From JAUNBN01 sp036645935 (lineage in GTDB: Bacteria > Bacillota > Clostridia > Oscillospirales > Ruminococcaceae): a stretch of 64,000 bases of DNA. Of the stretch, positions 7,611 to 16,441 are shown piece after piece. The translations under genes were made by a program, and so were the position numbers. Where the stretch lies: assembly GCA_036645935.1 (NCBI GenBank), contig JAVXNE010000006.1:1-64000 (forward strand), given 5' to 3'. The notes under the pieces are model-generated. The model did no database searches and had not been told where the DNA came from. It saw only the letters and a program-made list of their open reading frames with translations. Positions within the stretch are counted from its first letter, which is position 1, and the number at the start of each line of letters is the position of its first letter.

Positions 7611-8600
7611 ATGACAATGAAACAACACCTAATTAGTGATGTTATTCAGGGCATGTTGCCTTTTATGAATAACGCACAAGCGGAAAAGCTGCAAGCAGTG
7701 CTGCAACACGCACTGTTTAGTTACGAGGTAGCCGAAATCAATTCTGTTGAGAAACACGAGTCATTGAATTTAGTCGCACTTTTTTTATCGGCGAAGCGTA
7801 TTGAGGGCTGCTCGGAAAAATCGCTGCATTATTATGAAACCACTATCAACGCTATGCTTAAATATGTTAAGAAAAGCGAAAAGCATATTGTCACTGACGA
7901 TATAAGAAATTACCTTACGCAATATCAAGCGCAAAATCAATCCAGCCGAGTTACAGTCGACAACATCAGAAGAATCTTATCCAGCTTCTTCTCTTGGCTT
8001 GAAGATGAAGATTATATCTTAAAGAGCCCCGTAAGACGCATTCACAAAGTGAAAACGGCAAGCAATATTAAAGAAACGTATACTGACGAAGCATTAGAAA
8101 TGATGCGTGACAACTGTGGTGACATCAGGGACTTGGCTATGATAGATTTGCTTGCGTCTACCGGTATGCGTGTCGGTGAAATGGTGTTGCTCAACCGTGA
8201 AGATATTGATTTCAACGAACGAGAATGCATCGTATTTGGTAAAGGCAGCAAGGAAAGAGTAGTCTACTTTGATGCTCGTGCAAAAATACATCTGCAAGAC
8301 TATCTGGGCAGTCGATTAGATAACAACCCTGCACTGTTTGTGTCGCTTAAATTGCCTTTTAACCGGTTGGCAATTGGTGGCGTGGAAGTAAGGCTTCGAG
8401 AGCTTGGCAAACGGCTTGACATTAAAAAGGTCCACCCGCATAAATTCAGGCGCACTCTTGCCACAATGGCAATCGACAAAGGAATGCCTATTGAGCAGCT
8501 ACAACAGCTTTTAGGACACAGGCGCATCGACACAACCTTGCAATATGCAATGGTAAAGCAAAGCAATGTGAAAATTGCTCATAGAAAATATATAGGATAG
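7611..8600 (+). CDS. Tyrosine recombinase of the hsdS shufflon
   Basis: About 329 residues, Xer/integrase type. The N-terminal SAM-like domain is KSLHYYETTINAMLKYV; catalytic residues are all visible: Arg in STGMRVGEM, Lys in GKGSKERVV, His-x-x-Arg in HPHKFRRTL, LLGHRRIDTTLQYA with the final Tyr. The start is one of two closely spaced codons (ATG 7611 or ATG 7617); the ribosome site AAGGAG sits at about 7603. It lies between the two hsdS copies, the position typical of recombinases that shuffle HsdS domains (for example the phase-variable systems of streptococci and Bacteroidetes). Its likely substrates are the four 15-bp core sites around it. Confidence 0.9.
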   Translation: MTMKQHLISDVIQGMLPFMNNAQAEKLQAVLQHALFSYEVAEINSVEKHESLNLVALFLSAKRIEGCSEKSLHYYETTINAMLKYVKKSEKHIVTDDIRNYLTQYQAQNQSSRVTVDNIRRILSSFFSWLEDEDYILKSPVRRIHKVKTASNIKETYTDEALEMMRDNCGDIRDLAMIDLLASTGMRVGEMVLLNREDIDFNERECIVFGKGSKERVVYFDARAKIHLQDYLGSRLDNNPALFVSLKLPFNRLAIGGVEVRLRELGKRLDIKKVHPHKFRRTLATMAIDKGMPIEQLQQLLGHRRIDTTLQYAMVKQSNVKIAHRKYIG

Positions 8601-8612
8601 GGAGTGTGAAAT

Positions 8613-9080
8613 ATGGGCGAATGGCAAACGGTTAAACTATCAGAAATCTGCAATATTAGATACGGAAAAGACCACAAAAAATTAAATGACGGTAACATTC
8701 CTGTGTATGGCTCTGGTGGGTTAATGCGCTATGTTGATAAAGCTATTCATAATAGCAAGTCCGTTTTAATACCAAGAAAAGGCTCTTTGAAAAATTTGTT
8801 CTTTGTGGAGCCACCCTTTTGGACCGTGGATACTTTGTTTTGGACTGATATTAACACAGATGTTATATATCCCGAATTTTTATATTACCAACTTAAAACA
8901 TTAAACTTAGAAACATACAATGTTGGTACGGCAGTGCCAAGCTTAACTACTGCTGTATTAAATGACATTTTATTGGTTTTGCCGGATTTAGAAGAACAAA
9001 AAATAATAGCAAACTATTTAGTGATGCTTGACAATAAAATCGAGCTAAATAATAAGATAAACAATAATTTAGCGGCTTAG
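8613..9080 (+). CDS. hsdS: Second hsdS, OFF state: TRD1b only, truncated by inverted cassette
   Basis: A 155-residue protein with its own start (ATG 8613 after AGGGAG). It carries a complete TRD (MGEWQTVKLSEIC... to VLPDLEEQKIIANYLVMLD) and the central helix NKIELNNKINNNL, then stops after two more residues (AA). The stop lies in the recombination junction. Immediately beyond, a TRD2 cassette lies in reverse. If that cassette inverted at 9058-9072/9736-9750, the frame would continue NNNLEQQAQALFKSW and give 372 residues, exactly the length of the ON copy. So this is a switched-off gene rather than a dead fragment. A half-HsdS might still act as a homodimer; not shown here. Confidence 0.88.
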   Translation: MGEWQTVKLSEICNIRYGKDHKKLNDGNIPVYGSGGLMRYVDKAIHNSKSVLIPRKGSLKNLFFVEPPFWTVDTLFWTDINTDVIYPEFLYYQLKTLNLETYNVGTAVPSLTTAVLNDILLVLPDLEEQKIIANYLVMLDNKIELNNKINNNLAA

Positions 9081-9090
9081 AGGTTGATTT
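9058..9090. repeat. 33-bp inverted repeat, junction of the OFF hsdS
   Basis: Starts with the 15-bp core TAAACAATAATTTAG (9058-9072) at the end of the truncated hsdS and continues into the 3' end of the inverted cassette. It is the exact reverse complement of 7487-7519. Crossover with 9736-9750 would switch hsdS copy 2 on. Confidence 0.88.
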
Positions 9091-9735
9091 GGGAAACATC
9101 CAGTTCACCAGACATAAGTCTGGGGAGCAACGAGTCTCGAATATTTGTTAAAACCTGAATTTCTCTTGTGCTTTCAAGGATATTATCAAAAATCACTTTT
9201 ATAATTTCATCAAAATTAATTAGAACATCATTTGTTGGAAGTACGGTAGGATAATTTTTCAGAATATCAGTTTTCAAATTCGTAAAAACACTCCCATTAC
9301 CAAGTGCAACAAGATGTTTTCTGATATGTTTGAAATAAAGGTAAAGATATTCATTAGATAATTGAGATTTCGGGAAATATAACCACCCATCATGGATGCA
9401 GGTGTCGATATCAAGTATTTTAGGCAATCCTGGCGTTGCACTATTAGAAAGAACCAGACTTCCAGCTTTTAAATAAATAGTTTTTTTAAGTCCATCTTCA
9501 ATAATATACTCTTTGATATTATTGATAAATGGAGAGCTAATCCCTGTAGCATCAGAAATTTTCAACCAGTGCAAACCACTGTCGGATAAGTACTCTTGAA
9601 TAGGTCTTGGTGACCCTCCACGCTTGACTACAACGCATTCACCAAGAGTAATATCTATCCAATCATTCGGCATAACGCCATCAAAAGGCTCAAAATCAAC
9701 AAACCAAGACTTAAAAAGAGCCTGCGCTTGCTGCT
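9077..9735 (-). CDS. hsdS: Silent inverted hsdS 3' cassette (TRD2b)
   Basis: The reading frame is open from the recombination site at 9736-9750 down to the stop at 9077. It encodes EQQAQALFKSWFVDFEPFDG, a TRD from MPNDWIDITLGECV, and the HsdS C-terminal repeat NIRDSLLPRLMSGELDVSQ. An internal ATG (9673) gives 198 residues, but there is no ribosome site, so it is probably a donor cassette and not a separate gene. It differs strongly from TRD2a in the middle but shares the C-terminal repeat. Joining to either hsdS 5' half through the core site keeps the frame. Confidence 0.88.
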
Positions 9736-9750
9736 CTAAATTATTGTTTA
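9736..9750 (-). repeat. hsdS inversion site 4 (outer end of cassette b)
   Basis: CTAAATTATTGTTTA on the plus strand, the reverse complement of the 15-bp core. On the minus strand it is followed by AGCAGCAAGCGCA, the same sequence that follows the site in the ON hsdS (6878-6890), so it is the left end of cassette b in reverse. Confidence 0.85.
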
Positions 9751-9776
9751 CTTGAAGTCAAAGGAAAAATAAAATT

Positions 9777-9979
9777 ATGAAATGTGCTAATTGTGGCAAC
9801 GTAAATGAAAAGACTTTATTTGATGAAAAAGAAACATTTTATTGTAATGTATCAGACTGGACTTATCCAAAATATTGGCAGAACAATATTCTGCCATAGA
9901 CCGTAAAAAAATAGCAAATGAAATACTAAATGCTATGCTAAATTCTTCATCAGAATTTTCAGCAAGCGAGGAGTGAAAT
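9777..9979 (+). pseudogene. Small Cys-containing ORF, probably frameshifted
   Basis: ATG at 9777 encodes MKCANCGNVNEKTLF... ending after 40 residues (stop 9897-9899). From about 9854 the +1 frame is open and protein-like (IRLDLSKILAEQYSAIDRKK, then IANEILNAML) and ends at 9977-9979, just before hsdR. At the switch (TATTGTAATGTATC) one missing base would create a second Cys pair (C-x-C), giving a zinc-ribbon-like protein of about 65 residues. I therefore read it as a frameshifted small gene of the RM operon. A functional 40-residue peptide is possible but less likely. Confidence 0.45.
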
Positions 9980-9980
9980 C

Positions 9981-12900
9981 ATGTCAAAATACTACACCGA
10001 AGAACACTTTGAAAGTGCTGTACTTGAGTTAATCAACAACGGTTTAGGGTATAGCTATGTCTATGGGCCGGAGATTGTTCGTGATTATCACAGTCCGCTA
10101 TACGATAGTGTTTTAGAGGACAGCCTCATGCGCATCAACAGAAATTTGCCAATTGATGCTCTTAATGATGCTTTATATAAACTGCGCAATTTCGAGGCAG
10201 GCGAGCTTGTGCAAAAAAACATGGTGTTTATGGATTACCTGCAAAACGGTATTCCGGTTAAGTATTTTGTAAATGGTGAAGAACGTTCCAATATTGCGTA
10301 TTTGGTGGACTACAGCAATATTGACAACAACTCCTTTATTGTTGCAAACCAATGGACTTTTATTGAAAACAGTGAAAAGCGCCCCGATGTACTTATATTC
10401 TTAAATGGCTTGCCGGTGGTTTTGGTTGAGCTGAAATCTCCTTCCAGAGAAGAAACTGATGCGTCCGAAGCATACCGCCAAATGCGCAACTATATGAAGG
10501 AAATTCCTTCGATGTTTATTTACAATGCGATTTGTGTAATGAGCGACCAACTAAAGACAAAAGGCGGTACCATTACCTCGGGCGAAGACCGTTTTATGGA
10601 TTGGAAAACCACAGACGGTAGTTATGAAAATACGCAGGCCGCTTCTTTTGACACTTTTTTTGAGGGTATATTTGAGAAATGCAGATTTTTGGACATACTA
10701 AAAAACTTCATTTGTTTTTCAAATGAAGGCGTGAAACATTTTAAAATATTAGCGGGTTATCATCAGTATTTTGCAGTAAATAAAGCGATTCAGTCCACTA
10801 AACGTGCCACCGAAACCGACGGCAAGGGCGGCGTTTTTTGGCATACGCAGGGCAGCGGAAAATCGCTTTCCATGGTGTTTTATGCGCATCTTTTGCAAAC
10901 AACGTTGGAAAGCCCTACAATTGTTGTAATTACCGACCGAAATGACCTTGATGACCAATTATACGGACAATTTGCCAAGTGCCAAACGTTTTTGCGCCAA
11001 ACACCGTTGCAGGCTGAAAGCCGCGAGCATCTAAAAACATTGTTGGCAGACCGACAGGCGAATGGCATTATTTTTACGACGATGCAAAAGTTTGAAGAAT
11101 CGGACGATGCTTTGTCCGAACGCAAAAATATTATTGTCATGGCCGATGAAGCACACCGTGGACAATACGGACTTGATGAAAAAGTAAATGCTGAAACAGG
11201 CAAAATCAGTGTGGGCATAGCGCGCATTATACGTGACAGCTTGCCAAACGCAACTTATATCGGTTTTACAGGTACTCCGATTTCAAGTAAAGACCGCAGC
11301 ACGCGCGAAGTTTTCGGCGATTATATAGATATTTATGATATGACACAAGCGGTGGAAGATGGGGCTACTCGTCCGGTTTACTACGAAAGCCGCGTTATAA
11401 AGTTAAATCTTGATAAAGATGTTCTTGCCCTGATTGATGCGGAATATGACATTATGGCAATGCAAGCCGATAATGTTGTGATTGAAAAAAGCAAAAAAGA
11501 GTTGGGCCGGCTGGATGCCATTTTAGGCGCAGAGCAAACAATTTACTCTCTTGTAAATGACATATTAGACCATTATGAAAATTACCGGGAAAATTTGTTA
11601 ACAGGCAAAGCAATGATTGTTGCATACTCACGCCCAATCGCCATGAAAATTTACAAAAGAATTTTAGAACTTCGTCCTGCATGGAGCGATAAAGTTGCAG
11701 TCGTGATGACAAGCGGCAATAACGACCCAGAAGAATGGCGAGATGTTATTGGGAATAAGCAGCACAAAGAAGAACTTGCTAAAAGATTCAAAGACAATGA
11801 TAGCCCTTTTAAGGTAGCAATCGTTGTGGATATGTGGCTAACTGGCTTTGACGTGCCTTCACTTGCAACAATGTATGTGTACAAGCCTATGGCTGGGCAC
11901 AATTTGATGCAGGCAATTGCAAGGGTAAACCGGGTTTTCAAAAATAAAGAGGGCGGTTTAGTAGTAGATTATGTCGGTATTGCGGCGGCATTGAAACAGG
12001 CAATGAATGATTACACCGCACGTGATAAAAACAGATTTTTAGAGACAAATATCGCAAAGGTTGCTTACCCGAAATTTCTTGAAAAGCTGTCTATATGTAA
12101 AGATTTCTTTCATGGATTTGATTATAGTAAATTCACTACCGGCACTGACTTGGAGCGAGCAAAGACAATTAGCGGCGGCGTAAACTATATTTTGGGTAAA
12201 ACTGTACATGAGCAGCATCTGCAAGAGAATGAGCGTACTGATAGTATATTTATAAAGGAAGCGCTGTTGTTGCGCCAGTCCTTGTCTTTGTGTGGCAGTA
12301 TGGCATCTCATGAAGAACGGTTTGAATCGGCTTACTTTGAATCGGTGAGAACTTTGCTTGTGCGCTTACGCAGCGGCGGAAGTGATGGAAAGATATCGTT
12401 ACCAGAGGTAAATGAACGCATCAACAATCTTTTGAAAGAAAGTATTAAGAGCGATGGCGTAATCAATCTGTTTTCAGATGTACATCGCGAGTTTTCTTTG
12501 TTTGACCCTAAGTTTTTGGAAGAAATCTCAAAAATGAAAGAGAAAAACTTAGCGGTTGAACTTTTGAAAAAACTGATTGCGGAACAAGTTTCTATTTATC
12601 GTCGCACCAATGTTGTGAAATCGGAAAAATTCAGCGAAATTATTCAACAAAAGATGAATGCCTATCTGAACGGTATGCTAACGAATGAGGAGGTTATTGC
12701 CGAACTGCTAAAATTAGCAAAAGAGATGGCTGCGGCAAATGCTGAGGGCGATAGTTTAGGATTAACCGTTGATGAACTGGCCTTTTATGATGCTTTAACT
12801 AAACCTCAAGCCATTAAGGATTTTTACGAAAATACAGAGCTGGTTGCAATAACAAAAGAGTTGGCAGATACCTTAAGAAAAAACAAAGCAGTTGATTGGC

Positions 12901-13049
12901 AAAATAAAGAATCCGCCAGAGCAGCCATGCGTAAAATGATTAAACGGTTGTTAAAAAGCCATCGGTATCCGCCTGATGGTATGGAAGATGCAATCTCTAC
13001 GGTAATGCTGCAATGTGAATTGTGGACCGATAATGTTATGAGTATTTGA
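9981..13049 (+). CDS. hsdR: Type I restriction endonuclease/translocase subunit
   Basis: A 1022-residue HsdR, full length. The N-terminal PD-(D/E)xK nuclease domain shows RPDVLIFLNGLPVVLVELKS. The SF2 motor follows: Walker A THTQGSGKS-type (FWHTQGSGKSLSM), DEAH in VMADEAHRGQYG, GFTGTPI, and motif VI region QAIARVNRVFKNKEGG. The C-terminal helical region is LEKLSICKDFF onwards. ATG 9981 follows GAGGAG. It completes the HsdR2M2S restriction complex. The hsdS shuffling locus lies between hsdM and hsdR. Confidence 0.96.
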   Translation: MSKYYTEEHFESAVLELINNGLGYSYVYGPEIVRDYHSPLYDSVLEDSLMRINRNLPIDALNDALYKLRNFEAGELVQKNMVFMDYLQNGIPVKYFVNGEERSNIAYLVDYSNIDNNSFIVANQWTFIENSEKRPDVLIFLNGLPVVLVELKSPSREETDASEAYRQMRNYMKEIPSMFIYNAICVMSDQLKTKGGTITSGEDRFMDWKTTDGSYENTQAASFDTFFEGIFEKCRFLDILKNFICFSNEGVKHFKILAGYHQYFAVNKAIQSTKRATETDGKGGVFWHTQGSGKSLSMVFYAHLLQTTLESPTIVVITDRNDLDDQLYGQFAKCQTFLRQTPLQAESREHLKTLLADRQANGIIFTTMQKFEESDDALSERKNIIVMADEAHRGQYGLDEKVNAETGKISVGIARIIRDSLPNATYIGFTGTPISSKDRSTREVFGDYIDIYDMTQAVEDGATRPVYYESRVIKLNLDKDVLALIDAEYDIMAMQADNVVIEKSKKELGRLDAILGAEQTIYSLVNDILDHYENYRENLLTGKAMIVAYSRPIAMKIYKRILELRPAWSDKVAVVMTSGNNDPEEWRDVIGNKQHKEELAKRFKDNDSPFKVAIVVDMWLTGFDVPSLATMYVYKPMAGHNLMQAIARVNRVFKNKEGGLVVDYVGIAAALKQAMNDYTARDKNRFLETNIAKVAYPKFLEKLSICKDFFHGFDYSKFTTGTDLERAKTISGGVNYILGKTVHEQHLQENERTDSIFIKEALLLRQSLSLCGSMASHEERFESAYFESVRTLLVRLRSGGSDGKISLPEVNERINNLLKESIKSDGVINLFSDVHREFSLFDPKFLEEISKMKEKNLAVELLKKLIAEQVSIYRRTNVVKSEKFSEIIQQKMNAYLNGMLTNEEVIAELLKLAKEMAAANAEGDSLGLTVDELAFYDALTKPQAIKDFYENTELVAITKELADTLRKNKAVDWQNKESARAAMRKMIKRLLKSHRYPPDGMEDAISTVMLQCELWTDNVMSI

Positions 13050-13169
13050 CTTTTCTATTGGCTGCAAGGCTATTGTAATCTGCACAAGCGGAATTTGTTC
13101 TGTGTACAGGTCTGCAAACCCGCATAAACAAAGGCTTTGCGGGATATTCCTATAAGAACCCTGTGGCCA

Positions 13170-13207
13170 AAAAGACATATCTCCCGTCAGGGGAAGATAT
13201 GTCTTTT
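13170..13207. terminator. Bidirectional terminator after hsdR
   Basis: Perfect 13-bp arms AAAAGACATATCT and AGATATGTCTTTT around a short GC loop. T runs follow on both strands, so it can end the RM operon on plus and the transposase remnant on minus. It lies within the last codons of the minus-strand transposase frame, suggesting that frame has lost its proper stop. Confidence 0.75.
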
Positions 13208-13222
13208 CTATGTTTTAGAGAC

Positions 13223-13244
13223 AAGGAGACGGTTCTTTTGTCTT
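13223..13244. repeat. Inverted repeat flanking the transposase remnant (left)
   Basis: A 22-base segment with core GACGGTTCTTTTGTC. Its reverse complement lies at 14039-14060 with one mismatch. The pair encloses nearly all of the transposase remnant, so these may be the ends of the element or of a related short mobile repeat. Confidence 0.65.
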
Positions 13245-13998
13245 CCTCCTGTTTTAACATTCTCTCTACTTGAGCTTTACTTACCCCTGTTAGTCTTGCA
13301 ATCTGGCGTATAGAACACCGTTGCTCATGGAGTTTACAAAGGTATTGCGATTGCCGCCCCGGGAACATCCGCACAAAATCAGTCACAGACTTCAGCCCGC
13401 AAATTTGCTTCAACAAGTCAACCGCCTCTCGGTCATTTAGGCTCTCATCTGATCCGATATCCAGACAGCATTCCTCACTGGGAATCTCCAGAAGCATCCG
13501 CAACTTGTCCCCCGTCAATAATTCCATCACGTTGGTGCGCTCAACCGAAAAAGCACACCGAGCGGTGTTTTCGCTGCTCCACGGATAATCCGGGGCGCTC
13601 TTGCACAGACCCGCCTGGACAGGGTTTTGAGAAATATAGCGCAGAACGGTTAGAAAAGAGACATCATCATTTTACCGGCTCGCTCTTGAATCGACCCTGA
13701 AATAAATGGCTCGTGCGCTTGTAATTCCAGTTATACCAATAGATATAACAGACGCCAATGCGCTTGCATATTTGCTCCAGCAGCTCTTTTCCCTCTTGCA
13801 TGAGTAAATGCAGATGGTTTCACGTCAGGCAATCGGAGTGGAGCGTAAAACCGCTGACGGTTTTGCACTCGAACAGGCATTGACTATATTTCTTCAATCT
13901 TCATCGTTCTGGAAAATCACTTGTCCATTAATTACGCAACATGACGTGATAGATTGCTACTCTCACTCTTTTTCCGCGCCGTTCTCGGCATATACTAT

Positions 13999-14030
13999 AC
14001 CCCCGATGCCATTAGCATAGCATCGGGGGT
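13999..14030. repeat. REP-like hairpin at the transposase 5' end
   Basis: Perfect 11-bp arms ACCCCCGATGC and GCATCGGGGGT separated by ten bases, directly upstream of the transposase start. Y1 transposases recognise subterminal palindromes of this kind, so it is the probable left-end imperfect palindrome of the element. Confidence 0.65.
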
Positions 14031-14038
14031 AGCTTGTC

Positions 14039-14060
14039 AAGACAAAAGAACCGTCTTCTT
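14039..14060. repeat. Inverted repeat flanking the transposase remnant (right)
   Basis: Partner of 13223-13244 (21 of 22 bases complementary), core GACAAAAGAACCGTC. It lies immediately after the end of deoC and marks the right border of the AT-rich island. Confidence 0.65.
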
Positions 14061-14067
14061 GCCTTCC

Positions 14068-14787
14068 TTAACCCTTATATTCCGAAATCATGCCTATTCT
14101 GCGCATTGTGTCGAGGGATTCGATGATTTCAGGCGCCGCACGCGATCCGATCAGCTCGGCTCCGGCAAGCAGAAAAGCGTAAGCATTCTGCGGACGGGGA
14201 TATTTAACGCCGGCAACCTTGACCTTTGTTTTTGTATCCTTAAGTGTGTCGACCATGAGAAGGACGTGCTCCATGGTAGGTCCGGTATACTGGCCGCTGC
14301 TTGATTTGGCCCAGTCTATTCCCGCCTCGGCAATCAGCTTGCAAGCTGTCGCTATCTCGTCGGGTGTCAGGAACTCGGTGTCGAGTATCATCTTGGTCAT
14401 TGCAGGACCGGCTGCTTTTTTGTAATCCTTGAACTCCTGCAAAACCTCGTCATATTTTTTGTCTTTCAGCGCGCCGACGTTCATGCAGTTATCAAGCACT
14501 GTCGCGCCCCAGCGCACGGCTTCTTCAGCCTCAAACGCCTTGACGGCCGAGCTCTGCTGTCCAAACGGAAAACCAATGGCGGCGCCAATCATCACATCTG
14601 TCCCCGCAAGCTCTTCCGCAACAACCTTAGTCCAATAGGATGACGAAAAACAAAACGCCTTGCAATTATACTTGATGGCAACCTTGCACCCACTGCGAAT
14701 TGTCGCCTCGGTTGTCTCTTTGGGAAGTATTGAATAATCGAAACACTTTCCCATATCCCATTTAGTCATTTTCGTGAAATCAATCAT
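14068..14787 (-). CDS. deoC: Deoxyribose-phosphate aldolase (DeoC family)
   Basis: A 239-residue class I aldolase of the DeoC/LacD family. Visible signatures: KAFCFSSSYW, GAAIGFPFGQQSSAVKAFEA, the NVGALKDKKYDEV segment, the Schiff-base Lys in DWAKSSSGQYTGPT and the second Lys in VKVAGVKYP. The canonical VKTSTG and VKASGG motifs are altered (AKSSSG, VKVAGV), so a relative with another sugar phosphate substrate is possible. The expected reaction is cleavage of 2-deoxyribose 5-phosphate to glyceraldehyde 3-phosphate and acetaldehyde. ATG follows GGGTGGAG. It stands alone, divergent from the AraC-type regulator. Confidence 0.85.
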   Translation of the reverse strand: MIDFTKMTKWDMGKCFDYSILPKETTEATIRSGCKVAIKYNCKAFCFSSSYWTKVVAEELAGTDVMIGAAIGFPFGQQSSAVKAFEAEEAVRWGATVLDNCMNVGALKDKKYDEVLQEFKDYKKAAGPAMTKMILDTEFLTPDEIATACKLIAEAGIDWAKSSSGQYTGPTMEHVLLMVDTLKDTKTKVKVAGVKYPRPQNAYAFLLAGAELIGSRAAPEIIESLDTMRRIGMISEYKG

Positions 14788-15267
14788 GTTAAAACTCCAC
14801 CCTTTTCAATAATATTCGCTAAGACCCGATCTCACCTTGCCGATGAAAGGACAGTACCGGTACATATAGGTATTATAACATAACTGCAAAAAAATTCTCT
14901 GGTGCATTCCGCCAAAATAATGTGCAAGATGTTGTGATACAATCAAAATTGGCTTTACTGTCAGGTATTCACTCAAGGCATACTGCAAGTTGACGTTAAG
15001 CAGGGAAATTTTTAAAATAGGGGTAGCGGTGTGTCAGACATTTTTTGGGGTTTGCAGGACTCTCGAATGGTGCACCTGCTGACCTGTCCTCTCTCCTATT
15101 GGAAAACAGATCTTAATTTCTGTGTTATGTATAAGTGTACCGTGTTTTGTATTGCTATTTATGCAATCTTCGGTAAAATGTCATTGATTTCCGCAAGTAA
15201 AATCAAGCGATGCAATTTCAACTGCGCTATAATTCTCATAGAGTGATTGAGACGAGGTGACACGCGA
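14788..15267. other. Divergent intergenic region deoC / AraC-type regulator
   Basis: About 480 AT-rich bases between divergent genes, so promoters for both should be here. I see no convincing hexamer pair or operator. A 71-codon plus frame at 15031-15246 is hydrophobic and Cys-rich, lacks a ribosome site and is probably not a gene. Confidence 0.5.
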
Positions 15268-16236
15268 GTGTACGAGTGGCACAAACAAATCCAAATGATT
15301 GTTGATGAAATTGACAAGTGTATCAGAGCTCATAACGATGAAGCACTAACACTGCGATTTCTCTCTCGCAAATTGGGTTATTCCGAATTTCATACCACCA
15401 GAAAATTCAAGGAAATATCAGGTATGCAGTTCAGAGATTATTTGCGGCAAAGAAAACTGGCCTTTGCACTCAAAGAGGTTCGCGACAGCAAAAAAAGCCT
15501 ATTGGATATTGCTTTTGATTATGGCTTTGCATCACATGAAGCGTTTACCCGAGCTTTCAAGAAAACATATAATGCAGCTCCGAGTGAATATCGGAAAAAT
15601 CCCAGCCCTGTCGTACTTCGCACAAAGATAAACCCTTTCGATCGCTACTTTTTCGGATTTGGAGAGATTGGCATGATAAAATCTGCAGAGGACATTAAAA
15701 TTTATTTTGTCACAATTCCCGCACACAAATTTTTGCACATTAAAAACTATGAGAGCAATGGGTATTGGGATTTTTGGCAAAAGCAAAGCCTTGTTCCGGG
15801 ACAGGACTGCGAGACGATTTGCGGCTTGCTTGAGAGCATCAAGGGCAAACTGGACGACGCTGGCGGGAGTGAATCCAACAGCGGCAGCGGTCAGATTATG
15901 GCATACATCAACGACCTTGACGGCAGACTCTGTGATTGGGGTATTCCACGCACTGAGTGCTACGGTGTGCGCCTTCCTGTCGATTATAAAGGAGAGGTGC
16001 CCCCACAAATGATTATGATGGACGTCCCCGAAGCTGAGTACATTGTTTTTGAACATGGGCCGTTCGATTATGAGCAGGAAAACCGCACAGTGGAAGAAAA
16101 AATGGAAAAATCAATGGCTGCTTTCGACTTTGCAGGCACCGGTTACTGCATGGATACTTCCCCCGGAAGAATCATTTACTTCTATCATGATCCTGAACGA
16201 TTCTGGAAGTATATCAGGCCGGTACGAAAATCGTAA
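15268..16236 (+). CDS. AraC-family regulator with GyrI-like effector domain
   Basis: About 322 residues. GTG 15268 is preceded by CGAGGTG at the right distance; an upstream TTG at 15247 is a weaker choice. Residues about 10-115 form a double HTH (LTLRFLSRKLGYSEFHTTRK, then LLDIAFDYGFASHEAFTRAF), the AraC signature. The C-terminal half (FVTIPAHKFLHIKNYES ... EYIVFEHGPFDYE ... YFYHDPERFWKYIRP) matches the GyrI-like/SOUL small-molecule-binding domain of Rob/BmrR-type regulators. Likely a transcription activator that senses a hydrophobic compound. It is divergent from deoC; whether it controls deoC is unknown. Confidence 0.87.
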   Translation: MYEWHKQIQMIVDEIDKCIRAHNDEALTLRFLSRKLGYSEFHTTRKFKEISGMQFRDYLRQRKLAFALKEVRDSKKSLLDIAFDYGFASHEAFTRAFKKTYNAAPSEYRKNPSPVVLRTKINPFDRYFFGFGEIGMIKSAEDIKIYFVTIPAHKFLHIKNYESNGYWDFWQKQSLVPGQDCETICGLLESIKGKLDDAGGSESNSGSGQIMAYINDLDGRLCDWGIPRTECYGVRLPVDYKGEVPPQMIMMDVPEAEYIVFEHGPFDYEQENRTVEEKMEKSMAAFDFAGTGYCMDTSPGRIIYFYHDPERFWKYIRPVRKS

Positions 16237-16441
16237 TCGCAAGTTTGTATTCAAGCGTCGACACGCCTCCCCGCTTGCAAAGGGTTGTTCTTGTTGACTT
16301 TCACTTCGATTGAGTGCACACTCTCGCTTGTTCCTTGCCAACGCTGCTTCTGTCTTATTTATCTCGTTTTGGTTCATCCGAATTTAAATATGAAAAAAGA
16401 TCGCGCTCAAAAAGCGTGACCTTTTTCTTTTGGACAACGTG

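Larger units (their letters stand above)
13150..13991 (-). pseudogene. Degraded Y1 (REP-associated/IS200-like) transposase
   Basis: A complete but broken HUH transposase can be followed across frames. MPRTARKKSESS begins at ATG 13991; a frame change gives IYHVMLRN; in-frame stops follow. Then CKTVSGFTL, NHLHLLMQEGKELLEQICKR (HUH His pair), YIYWYNWNYKRTSHLFQGRF (catalytic Tyr region) and KSEPVK-stop. After another +1 shift comes DDVSFLTVLRYISQNPVQAG, YPWSS, and the intact C-terminal frame (from 13530) ending in the HTH segment SIRQIARLTGVSKAQVERML. At least two frameshifts and three stop codons exclude function. It is enclosed by 22-bp inverted repeats, with a REP-like hairpin at its 5' end. 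Confidence 0.82.

Noticed and set aside
15031..15246. 71-codon hydrophobic plus-strand frame before the AraC-type gene
   Set aside because: No ribosome site and no recognisable motif; lies in a divergent promoter region.
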